Origin: Polynucleobacter sp. AP-Titi-500A-B4
GTDB lineage: Bacteria; Pseudomonadota; Gammaproteobacteria; Burkholderiales; Burkholderiaceae
NCBI RefSeq assembly: GCF_018688095.1
Contig: NZ_CP061311.1
Coordinates: 2,016,120-2,080,119, forward strand
Length of the DNA stretch: 64,000 nt
Reading direction: 5' to 3'
Shown piece after piece: positions 15,708-22,266 of the stretch. Each line of letters opens with the position of its first letter. The stretch's first letter is position 1. Below the pieces are notes generated by a model. The model searched no databases. It saw only the letters and a list, made by a program, of their open reading frames with translations, and was not told the origin of the DNA. The position numbers and the translations under genes were made by a program.

Positions 15708-16061
15708 TTAGGCTATTACTTTGGGTGGTTTAAAGGCTGAGTCAGGAAAGTTTTGCGTAAACAAAACTTCATTTGCAATAGAAAACATAGATACTGAAAT
15801 CGGTGGAGAAAAAACAGTAATCCCAATTTCGGTAATATTTGCAGTTACATGGCTCATGAGGTACATAGTGTGAACCGGCTCTTTGTCATCTGCTGATTCT
15901 GCAATGTTTTGTGCTTGCATCACTATTGAACCGTTGGCGTAACTATTAGCAAGCTCTGCCCGCTCAATTGCGGCTTGAATAAAAATACTTCCAGCGGCCG
16001 CCTTAAATGCAATCATGAAGAAGCATATGAATAAAACCAGCGTTTTTTTGCGGAGCAACAT
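15708..16061 (-). CDS. exported small protein with C-terminal FKPP motif (DUF2946-like)
   Basis: A 117-residue protein with a signal peptide (LVLFICFFMIAFKAAAG). The rest is mildly hydrophobic, and it ends NFPDSAFKPPKVIA. The protein at 34103-34435 ends SHIFKPPRLIS, and both end right after this motif, which I associate with DUF2946-like small exported proteins. The resemblance is short. A GTCCTTTAAAAGGAC palindrome is 32 bp upstream of the start, in promoter position. Confidence 0.6.
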   Translation of the reverse strand: MLLRKKTLVLFICFFMIAFKAAAGSIFIQAAIERAELANSYANGSIVMQAQNIAESADDKEPVHTMYLMSHVTANITEIGITVFSPPISVSMFSIANEVLFTQNFPDSAFKPPKVIA

Positions 16062-16092
16062 TGTTTAGATTCTATACCCGATTACCAAATTT

Positions 16093-16107
16093 GTCCTTTA
16101 AAAGGAC
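16093..16107. repeat. palindrome GTCCTTTAAAAGGAC
   Basis: Perfect 15-base arms-plus-centre palindrome upstream of the gene ending at 15708 and about 15 bp outside element A. Confidence 0.8.
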
Positions 16108-16308
16108 GAATCAAAACCATCCTCGCTATACCCCTCATCCCCACAGACAAGAGTTTTCTTTTTTAAACAAAAACCGCCAAAAAATCCCTGAAATCGGCTC
16201 AAATCGCCTGATTGTCAGAATAAGAATTATTACGAATACGAGGTGGGGTTAGATTAGATCACCAGGGGCCGAGATCTCCGCTGGCTTTGAAAATTGCGCG
16301 GTAAATTT

Positions 16309-16479
16309 TTAGGGCTTACTACTGATCGGCTTGATAGCCTGTTGATGATGCTGGCGATCCTTTTCTAGCTTTAATTGTTGCTTGGCAGAATCCACATTTC
16401 GCTTAAGCGAAGCTACTCTTGCCTGCGAGGGCGAAAGGGGCTTAATTGGTTTGATGGTTTTGATTTCGTAAAAGCGCAT
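16309..16479 (-). CDS. 56-aa conserved element protein
   Basis: A short frame MRFYEIKTIKPIKPLS followed by SQARVASLKRNVDSAKQQ and a basic C-terminus. Element B has the same frame and length (37205-37375) with only two residue changes, while about 6% of bases differ, mostly silent; this supports real coding. It is basic and helical, perhaps nucleic-acid binding. It is last in the minus-strand operon with the 49-aa and 145-aa genes. No family recognised. Confidence 0.7.
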   Translation of the reverse strand: MRFYEIKTIKPIKPLSPSQARVASLKRNVDSAKQQLKLEKDRQHHQQAIKPISSKP

Positions 16480-16502
16480 CAAGTATTTAAGCCCCTAACT
16501 CT

Positions 16503-16652
16503 TCATTCAATTACTTCTGAGTAATTTAGAACATTACCAAGTCCAAACTGCCTTTCACCTAACCACTTAGCTTCTAGTTCATTAGATGCAAAGATAAAGG
16601 TGTTGGTTGTTTGCAGTGAATTTAAGCGTACCCATAGAATGAACTTTTTCAT
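16503..16652 (-). CDS. 49-aa conserved element protein
   Basis: A short frame starting MKKFILWVRLNSLQ and ending with FGLGNVLNYSEVIE. Its ATG overlaps the TGA of the 145-aa gene (ATGA), so translation is coupled. Element B has a 49-residue counterpart (37412-37561), about 60% identical with conserved FILWVR and QFGLGNVL, so purifying selection on protein is visible. Function unknown. Confidence 0.72.
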   Translation of the reverse strand: MKKFILWVRLNSLQTTNTFIFASNELEAKWLGERQFGLGNVLNYSEVIE

Positions 16653-17086
16653 TTACCGAACCCCGCACGTACAGCCCCACTTGCGGCTTCAATTTGAGTA
16701 TCAAGTTCTCCTGCTTCTACGGCAACCTTAATAATCTCTAGAGCTTTAATCAGCTCTTCTGCTGAATTCACCTCTACAGCAGTCTTGCCTTTAGCAAACT
16801 CAATGATCTTTGCACCATAGCGGATGTTTAAGCAAACCTTGCCATCCATAGCTACGAACCACCATTGACGAATACGCTTTTCATGTTCAATGGTTTTACG
16901 TGCGCCGGTGATGTCTTTAACTGTTTTAAATTTCTTAACAGTAAATGTGCCGCCTTCTTTACTGGCTTTAGCTAACTGGATCTGCTCCCAGACTTTGTTC
17001 GCTAATTTATTGCGGCGATGCAGTACTGGCGGTATTGCTGTTGGCTTTTTTGAATTAACCATCTTCAATGCATTTAATGTGCTCAT
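16649..17086 (-). CDS. 145-aa basic element protein
   Basis: A 145-residue, lysine-rich protein. Visible stretches are RRNKLANKVWEQIQLAK, FTVKKFKTVKDITGARKT, IRQWWFVAMDGKVCLNIRYG and a helical, acidic end before VRAGFGK. The copy in element B (37558-37995) differs at about three positions. No family recognised. The promoter in front (17118-17147) matches that of the integrase gene. It is divergent from the structured RNA, and its charge would suit RNA or DNA binding, which is only an inference. AGGAG precedes the ATG. Confidence 0.8.
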   Translation of the reverse strand: MSTLNALKMVNSKKPTAIPPVLHRRNKLANKVWEQIQLAKASKEGGTFTVKKFKTVKDITGARKTIEHEKRIRQWWFVAMDGKVCLNIRYGAKIIEFAKGKTAVEVNSAEELIKALEIIKVAVEAGELDTQIEAASGAVRAGFGK

Positions 17087-17117
17087 CTTTTTCTCCTATA
17101 AGTTAATGGGCACACTT

Positions 17118-17147
17118 AATTTATTGTCAGAGTTTTTGGATGGACAA
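17118..17147 (-). promoter_or_regulatory. sigma-70 type promoter of the 145-aa operon
   Basis: Minus strand: TTGTCC, 18 bases, TAAATT. The wider block GGTTGTCCA...AAAA...CTGA.AATAAA is shared with the integrase promoters at 23573 and 44542 and with 38027. Confidence 0.6.
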
Positions 17148-17189
17148 CCTCTTTTTGCCAAAAGCCACAAAGATCTAATGATCTGAACC

Positions 17190-17752
17190 AGATCTTGTCT
17201 CCTTTTATTAGGTTTCACTAAATAACTATGACAGCAGAGCAAATGAAAGTTCTGTGATGCCATTGATTACTACCGAAACAAGAGCAGTGACACTCAGTCG
17301 TTATGTCACCCTAAAGCTGGACTTAGAGTCACAGTCATGGAAATTCTGGGCGGTAGCAGAGACTTGCAGTCACTAACCAATTGGATGCCGTTGGATGTTG
17401 CTAACCAACTGACTCAAGAATGTAATTCAGCACAAAGATCGTAAAACCTAGTTTTATGGATCACGAGAAAGCCCTGCTTACACAGCAACTTTCAAACAAG
17501 ACAAAGGTAGCCACTTATTGCTTTTGTACATGTTGCGTTTTACGGCCGCACATAAAAGGAGACAGCGAAACCGCCCTTACCCAATCGGGTTGTGCCTATA
17601 GTGGTGTAGTAAAGAACTCAGCGAAAGTCCTTTTCTATTACTGAGCCTGTTGCTTAAGGCTCAGTGTAGGTTGAATCTAGCGAAAATCATCAAAGAAAAG
17701 AAAAATGTGATGAGCGACAAGCGAAATCACAAGTGAACGTTAGTTCACTTAT
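17190..17752 (+). ncRNA. large structured RNA of element A (novel candidate)
   Basis: About 550 bases without a conserved reading frame but strongly conserved with 38087-38660. Helices change in a compensating manner between copies: AGTCA/TGACT (17368, 17410) versus ATTCA/TGAAT; GTTGG/CCAAC (17390, 17405) versus ATTAG/CTAAT; GTAAAAC/GTTTTAT (17441, 17451) versus ATAGAGC/GTTCTAT; a small hairpin CCA/TGG versus TCCT/AGGA. Fixed hairpins are GTGACA/TGTCAC (17287-17308) and CTGAGCC/GGCTCAG (17641-17663). G-T pairs occur on the plus strand only, giving orientation. The 3' end is a hairpin AAGTGAAC/GTTCACTT. No known class recognised. Confidence 0.78.
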
Positions 17753-17762
17753 TCATAAAAGC

Positions 17763-18398
17763 CTATGCCTTAATAATGTCAGCCTCAATAAGTGCACCAG
17801 TTTCCCAGCTATCTGTCGGCTCAAGTTGATAGTCCTCATAAGTCACACTCTCAAGGAAAATATCTCCAAGAACTTTGCGGAAATTTAACTGTAACTTTTT
17901 TAAGTCAAACTTCTTGCCCACATCGATTTCTCCTTCGAGGAACATACCAGTTTCTTCAGCCTTCCAAACTAGATACCCTGGAGTTTTAGGTTTTTTAGCG
18001 GGAAGCTCAAACTCTTCAATGTTGACTATTTTCTTGTATTGAGCTGGAGTAAGACTTTCCATGAAATCATTTAGCTCATCGTCATAGCTATAGATATTCT
18101 CATCCTCTGCATCTTCTTCGTTATCGAATTCAATTGGAGTAATCTCAATCCAGAGGCCGCCAAGATAGCCTCCACCTAAATAATCCACATTACATAAACC
18201 TGAATAGCTATCTGGAAAATAAATCTCATCTGGATGATCATGACCAACTGAATCGTAGTCTTCAACAAGAACCTCTTTGAGATACGGCTGATATTCTGGA
18301 TTAGTCCAGAAGTCATATTGGGCTTTTGTTAATTTATGAATGCCCACTTCGGCGCCATTTCCATGGATTTCAATTGAGTAAAGCACGATATCTCCCAT
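17763..18398 (-). CDS. acidic cargo protein of element A, unknown
   Basis: A 211-residue, strongly acidic protein (for instance DNEEDAEDENIYSYDDELND near residue 92). It opens MGDIVLYSIEIHGNGAEVG and includes LTKAQYDFWTNPEYQPYL. There is no signal peptide. At the same place element B has an unrelated acidic 209-residue protein, so this is an exchangeable slot. Acidic proteins in mobile elements can be DNA mimics that counter restriction, but nothing here proves it. The gene ends close to the end of the structured RNA, in convergent orientation. Confidence 0.7.
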   Translation of the reverse strand: MGDIVLYSIEIHGNGAEVGIHKLTKAQYDFWTNPEYQPYLKEVLVEDYDSVGHDHPDEIYFPDSYSGLCNVDYLGGGYLGGLWIEITPIEFDNEEDAEDENIYSYDDELNDFMESLTPAQYKKIVNIEEFELPAKKPKTPGYLVWKAEETGMFLEGEIDVGKKFDLKKLQLNFRKVLGDIFLESVTYEDYQLEPTDSWETGALIEADIIKA

Positions 18399-18540
18399 AT
18401 GTTTTGATAAATCATATCAAGTAGGTTTTTATTTTGCCACCTTGAATACTTCATTTATTGAACGATCTATTCATTTCGCTGGCTTGGGTAGCTGAACCCA
18501 AATTTAAAACGCTTGTAGGTCGTTTTAAACAATCATCAAA

Positions 18541-18564
18541 TATCGTGGCGAAAATGCCACGATA
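18541..18564. promoter_or_regulatory. 24-base perfect hairpin upstream of solo recombinase
   Basis: Stem TATCGTGGC and GCCACGATA around a six-base loop gaaaat. Element B has the same stem with loop atttgc (39445-39468), so the stem rather than the loop is conserved. It lies about 145 bp upstream of the recombinase start, after a half palindrome ggtcgttttaaac. No long T-run follows, so an operator or recombination site is as likely as a terminator. Confidence 0.65.
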
Positions 18565-18680
18565 AATATAAGAGAACAGTACTACTCTTATATTTTTGCC
18601 TAACTCATTGATAAAAAAGCGGTTCTTTTTCAGCCATTTTCAGTTGCCCAAACCGAATCTAAGAAAACATACTGTAACTC

Positions 18681-18693
18681 TGTATTTAATACA
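18681..18693. promoter_or_regulatory. inverted repeat before solo recombinase gene
   Basis: TGTATT-T-AATACA, 16 bases upstream of the start, identical in element B (39585-39597). It may be an operator or part of the promoter. Confidence 0.45.
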
Positions 18694-18708
18694 TTTCAGG
18701 GAGAACGT

Positions 18709-19275
18709 ATGTCACAAGCTAGAGTTTTAAATCCACAAGAACTGCGCAGAGTTTTAGATCACGTTGCTACACGCAGGCATTCAGCACGTAATCGCGCTAT
18801 GTTGCTACTTACACACTACGCGGGTATGCGAGTAGCTGAAGTAGCCGCGCTACGCATAAACGACGTTTTAAACGGCGACAGCACTATTAAGGGTGAAGTA
18901 CGCTTAATGCCCGATCAAACCAAGGGCAAACACGCCCGTACTGTTTACTTAAATGAACGGATGCAAAAGGAGCTGGCGCAGTACATCAAAGTAATCAAAA
19001 TAAAAGACGTATCCAAGCCCCTGTTTTACACACAGAAGCAAGCAGGGTTCTCAGCTAATTCACTTACCCAGTACTTCTTTTACCTTTATCGCGCCTGTGC
19101 TCTCGCTGGAGCCAGTAGCCATAGTGGCAGACGCTCATTCTTAACTGGACTTGCCAACAAAGGCACAGCGATTCATATATTGAAGAGCTTGGCTGGGCAC
19201 CGCAACATAAGCACCACAGCAACTTATCTCTATAGCAGTCCAGATCAGCTTAAGGCCGCTGTTGAGTTAATCTAA
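18709..19275 (+). CDS. catalytic-domain-only tyrosine recombinase
   Basis: A 188-residue recombinase that lacks the N-terminal core-binding domain. Catalytic residues are present: Arg in HYAGMRVAEVAALR, Lys region MPDQTKGKHARTVYL, the His-x-x-Arg box in SSHSGRRSFLTGLA, His in LAGHRNISTTATYLY and the Tyr nucleophile in the same block. This build is known from FimB/FimE-type inverting recombinases. GGGAGAA precedes the ATG at good distance. The element B copy is about 95% identical. It probably acts on sites within the element, separate from the full-size integrase; that is an inference. Confidence 0.85.
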   Translation: MSQARVLNPQELRRVLDHVATRRHSARNRAMLLLTHYAGMRVAEVAALRINDVLNGDSTIKGEVRLMPDQTKGKHARTVYLNERMQKELAQYIKVIKIKDVSKPLFYTQKQAGFSANSLTQYFFYLYRACALAGASSHSGRRSFLTGLANKGTAIHILKSLAGHRNISTTATYLYSSPDQLKAAVELI

Positions 19276-19614
19276 TTACTTGGAGAAGTCAGTAAACACT
19301 TCTCCAGTGTATTTGTCGTTCACTCTTGTTTTCTTAAGGTTGACTGTAAATGCAAGTCCTCTTGTGGCAAGTCTGTGACCAAACCACTTGCAAAGCACTT
19401 CAACTCGTGTGGATCTATTTTTACCATCCAGAATAAGAACTTGGTCGCCTAGTAAGAAGGTGCCACTAAAAATGGATCCTCTGTACTTGGCATCAGTAAC
19501 TTCTATCACACGAGCATTCTTAACCTTTACAGGCTTTATAGGTTTAGCAAATTTTGTTGTATTGGGACAGTCATTTTTTTGTTCCCACACAGGTGCTTTG
19601 CGGTAAAAATCCAT
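19276..19614 (-). CDS. conserved element protein, 112 aa, unknown
   Basis: A 112-residue basic protein opening MDFYRKAPVWEQKNDCPN and containing YRGSIFSGTFLLGDQVLIL and GKNRSTRVEVLCKWFGHRL. Element B's homologue (40176-40517) is about 70% identical, with differences spread along the length, so the protein is under selection. No family recognised; the beta-rich centre resembles a small nucleic-acid-binding fold at best. GAGGG lies before the ATG. A palindrome-family site is 45 bp upstream. It converges with the recombinase gene without a gap. Confidence 0.7.
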   Translation of the reverse strand: MDFYRKAPVWEQKNDCPNTTKFAKPIKPVKVKNARVIEVTDAKYRGSIFSGTFLLGDQVLILDGKNRSTRVEVLCKWFGHRLATRGLAFTVNLKKTRVNDKYTGEVFTDFSK

Positions 19615-19658
19615 ATAACCCTCATATTTGCTTACAAGTTGTTATTAGGATATCAAAA

Positions 19659-19675
19659 TGTCCGTTAAAAGGACA
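19659..19675. repeat. imperfect palindrome TGTCCGTTAAAAGGACA
   Basis: Member of the palindrome family with one mismatch pair, between the 112-aa and 242-aa genes; the corresponding site in element B is TGTCTTTTAAAAAGACA. Confidence 0.65.
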
Positions 19676-19677
19676 TC

Positions 19678-20406
19678 TTAAGCAACAGGAAACTGACCAA
19701 TAACGGCATTATCAATTCGTGCTTTTGCTTGCTTGATATATCGCCCAACTGTTGCTTGGAGACGATTTCGCTTTATCAATCTATCAACAGAGTCATCTTT
19801 GGGGTTTGGCATAGAGTCTTTAGGTAAAAGCCGCATCTCAACCCCTAATTCCCAATGCTTTAGTTTGTTAGGCCCTGATCTAGTTTCCATATAGCGGTCA
19901 TATATCTGTAAACAGAGTCTTAAATTGGCAATCGTATATGTGCCATTAAGTGGATACTTGGCAGAAGTGGCTCTAGTTTTTTGGGTGGGGCGACCTCTGC
20001 CCCGCTTATGTCTATCCATCAGCAACTCATTGAAATACTTCTTAAGAGACTTCTTATCGTAAGTTAGCGGCACTTGTAAAAAGATGAATTCATCCTTGCT
20101 CCATTGATCAGGCACTTCGTCTTTGCCATCTATCTCTTTAAATTTGTAGATAGACATTTGCTCAGCAAATAATTTAACTCCCTCAGCTCGCCACCACAGC
20201 CTGAACTCATCTCCACGCACATCACCAAAGTCTGCATATAGCTTGGCGTATTTTCCCTTGCCACCTTTTTCACAAGTCGCCAGATAGTCTTTATTGCGGC
20301 GCAAGTACGCCCACCACCAGTAATAAGGACTTTCCTCTTGCTTTGAAGGCGCAAGTCGTTTGTGTTTTGTTCCAAATGTAGGTGTAGGCTCAAAAAACTT
20401 TACCAT
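19678..20406 (-). CDS. element protein with YYWWW motif, 242 aa, unknown
   Basis: A 242-residue basic protein. The N-terminus has SPYYWWWAYLRRNKDYLATC and FRLWWRAEG, a tryptophan-rich pattern seen in uncharacterised proteins of integrative elements. The middle has RHKRGRGRPTQKTRA, an AT-hook-like Gly-Arg-Pro. The C-terminus is helical (RYIKQAKARID). Element B's version (40591-41325) keeps both motifs but is only about 45% identical. It may bind DNA; role unknown. It is divergent from the 260-aa gene. Confidence 0.7.
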   Translation of the reverse strand: MVKFFEPTPTFGTKHKRLAPSKQEESPYYWWWAYLRRNKDYLATCEKGGKGKYAKLYADFGDVRGDEFRLWWRAEGVKLFAEQMSIYKFKEIDGKDEVPDQWSKDEFIFLQVPLTYDKKSLKKYFNELLMDRHKRGRGRPTQKTRATSAKYPLNGTYTIANLRLCLQIYDRYMETRSGPNKLKHWELGVEMRLLPKDSMPNPKDDSVDRLIKRNRLQATVGRYIKQAKARIDNAVIGQFPVA

Positions 20407-20542
20407 TTTATTAACATCCTAAATAGATCATTTTTGTATGGGTTAGAGAATTTTAACCCAAAAGAATAAAGTTATTACATGGCCAAGCGGTTAAATTTCT
20501 TAACAAGCAGTCATATTTCTTAATACAGAAAGAGAGTTAAAA

Positions 20543-21325
20543 ATGAACGCATTATTAAACGCAGTAGATACAACCCCTGTTACAACAAACGTCCTTTTAA
20601 AGGACACAACCAAAGTAGCTAACGTTGCTGTTGGTACCACCATTGCCCTTACTAATATGGAAGCAAATCGTATTAGCTGGGAACAAGGCGCCTACAGAAC
20701 AAGTAATCAAGCCTTATATGCAGTATTGGGCGATTGCTTGGCTTTTTGTGGTGACCTGACCCTTCCAGAAGCCAAACAACGTAGCGAATCTTTAGAGTCT
20801 TTCTATAAAGATCGCGGCTACACATATAAAAAGGATCTCCCATTAGCGACACGTGTAGTGCGTGCTGTTTTTGGATCTAGAGATCGCCGCCGTATCAGCA
20901 CCTACTCTTTGGTTATTCGTCAGGCAATGAAAGAGAAAGTTTTGATAGCTGACTTTTCAGCATGGGTGGAAGAGCGTGGCGGCGTTCAAGAGATCAGTCT
21001 TGGCAAGAGCGCTACTTACATCAAGCCTGCGGACAAAGCTGAGATTGCTAAAAACAATCTAAAAGGCAAAACACCGATTGGTTATGCCAAATCTGAATTG
21101 CTGTCACATGTTGCTGATGCTCAATACCTAGGTGATATGTGCGTACTTTTAGCAGAGCAACAAGCTGATGGCAGTTTTGGTATCTATGCCGTTCTGCGTC
21201 AAGATGGATTAGTCAAGTCTGCTTTTACCTCTTTGTATGCAGTTAGCAAAGAGATTGAAGATAAAGCAAAGGTTGAATTAGATGCGGCTAATGATGCAGA
21301 TGGCGCTATTGCTAAATCTGCTTAA
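20543..21325 (+). CDS. element protein, 260 aa, unknown
   Basis: A 260-residue protein with central stretches MEANRISWEQGAYRTSNQAL, LPLATRVVRAVFGSRDRRRI, FSAWVEERGGVQEI and VLLAEQQADGSFGIYAVLRQ. Element B's copy is about 70% identical. No family recognised. A GTCCTTTTAAAGGAC palindrome lies inside codons 17-21 (20591-20605); B has GTCTTTTTAAAAGAC at the same place. It is first in an operon with the AAA+ gene, separated by a conserved hairpin. The ATG has AGAGAG upstream. Confidence 0.75.
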   Translation: MNALLNAVDTTPVTTNVLLKDTTKVANVAVGTTIALTNMEANRISWEQGAYRTSNQALYAVLGDCLAFCGDLTLPEAKQRSESLESFYKDRGYTYKKDLPLATRVVRAVFGSRDRRRISTYSLVIRQAMKEKVLIADFSAWVEERGGVQEISLGKSATYIKPADKAEIAKNNLKGKTPIGYAKSELLSHVADAQYLGDMCVLLAEQQADGSFGIYAVLRQDGLVKSAFTSLYAVSKEIEDKAKVELDAANDADGAIAKSA

Positions 21326-21334
21326 CCAATCAAG

Positions 21335-21357
21335 GGGGGGTGCTATGAGCATTCCCC
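21335..21357 (+). promoter_or_regulatory. conserved intercistronic hairpin
   Basis: GGGGGGTGCT-atg-AGCATTCCCC forms a continuous 10-bp stem with G-T pairs. In element B the counterpart is GGGGGTGTT-atg-AGCGCCCCC. The stem persists although the bases differ, so RNA structure seems selected. No T-run follows. Confidence 0.65.
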
Positions 21358-21380
21358 ATTCATATTTGAAAGGAATACAA

Positions 21381-22064
21381 ATGTTAACGAAAGGAAATAA
21401 TCATGAGCCTCAAACGATTGATGACATCATCTTTGGAAACAATGAATCTAAATTGCGGATTGAGGATATTGTCAGTGGTGCCGAAGCATTACCTTACTGC
21501 GGTAAATCAGGCGTCCTTCTTTACGGAGTGCCTGGAACAGGAAAAACCACGCTGGCAAACTTGCTACCTAACGCAATTGAAAAAAACAAAAGTGGGTATG
21601 AGCTAGCTTGGGATGCTGAATATATTGGCTGTCAGCAAGGATTTAATGGCCCTCAAGTAATGACATTTATCCAAAATATTATGGGTAAGTCCACTTTCAA
21701 TAAAAGCGGGCTTCACTACATCATTATTGATGAAGTAGACCATCTATCTAATCTGGCACATAAAAGTCTAAAGACTGCCCTAAATACAACTCGTGGGGTG
21801 TTCATACTCACAACAAACAATGTGTCTCAATTAGATAAAGGGTTGCTTGATCGCTGTGTTTTAGTTGAAATGAATGCGGCAAATCCAAATGCGTATCTGG
21901 ATATTGCCAAAGCCATCGCTGGAGAGGTAGGCATTGTTTTCTCTAATGATGAACTACTGCCGACGATTCAAGCCGCCAATGGATCATTTAGAAACTTGTT
22001 TCATAACGTTGGTAGATTGGCTAGACGCAAAAGTCAACAGCTACCACCCAATGTCATTTATTAG
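21381..22064 (+). CDS. AAA+ ATPase, clamp-loader (RFC/DnaX)-like
   Basis: A 227-residue ATPase. Walker A is YGVPGTGKTTLANLLP at about residues 54-69, Walker B YIIIDEVDHLSN, sensor 1 LTTNNVSQLDKGLLDRC (also bearing an arginine like the Ser-Arg-Cys finger of clamp loaders) and a sensor 2-like SFRNLFHNVGRLARR near the C-terminus. ATG 21381 with AAAGGAA is chosen since element B's homologue starts at the same point; the upstream frame is not conserved. It may remodel a recombination or replication complex. C-terminal collar domain of true clamp loaders is missing. Confidence 0.85.
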   Translation: MLTKGNNHEPQTIDDIIFGNNESKLRIEDIVSGAEALPYCGKSGVLLYGVPGTGKTTLANLLPNAIEKNKSGYELAWDAEYIGCQQGFNGPQVMTFIQNIMGKSTFNKSGLHYIIIDEVDHLSNLAHKSLKTALNTTRGVFILTTNNVSQLDKGLLDRCVLVEMNAANPNAYLDIAKAIAGEVGIVFSNDELLPTIQAANGSFRNLFHNVGRLARRKSQQLPPNVIY

Positions 22065-22072
22065 AGGGCAAT

Positions 22073-22261
22073 ATGAAGCTATATAAAGTTAATTATGAAC
22101 TTCATCAAAAGGGTTCATTATTAGTAATGGCAAATTCAAAAATTGATGTTCCAAATAAATTTCTTGAATACTCAATTGATCAAATGATCAAAGCATGTGA
22201 TGAGGGATCCGGCCCATATTTCTGCGAAGATTGTGATATTGAAGAGATTAGTAGTTCGTAA
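22073..22261 (+). CDS. small acidic element protein, 62 aa
   Basis: A 62-residue protein starting MKLYKVNYELHQKGSLLVM and ending CEDCDIEEISSS. GAGGG precedes the ATG eight bases after the AAA+ stop. Element B has a 61-residue acidic protein at the same place with little identity, though both begin with a predicted strand and a helix. Either distant homologues or replaced genes. Function unknown. Confidence 0.6.
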   Translation: MKLYKVNYELHQKGSLLVMANSKIDVPNKFLEYSIDQMIKACDEGSGPYFCEDCDIEEISSS

Positions 22262-22266
22262 TAATT

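Noticed and set aside
17456..17644. 62-aa plus-strand frame inside the structured RNA
   Set aside because: Interrupted in element B by a stop (acagtaact) and indels; conservation follows base pairing, not codons.
17190..17752. Group I or group II intron, RNase P or tmRNA
   Set aside because: No domain V-like hairpin, no group I core motifs, no reverse transcriptase, and no tmRNA or RNase P signature; element copies are not inserted in a gene.
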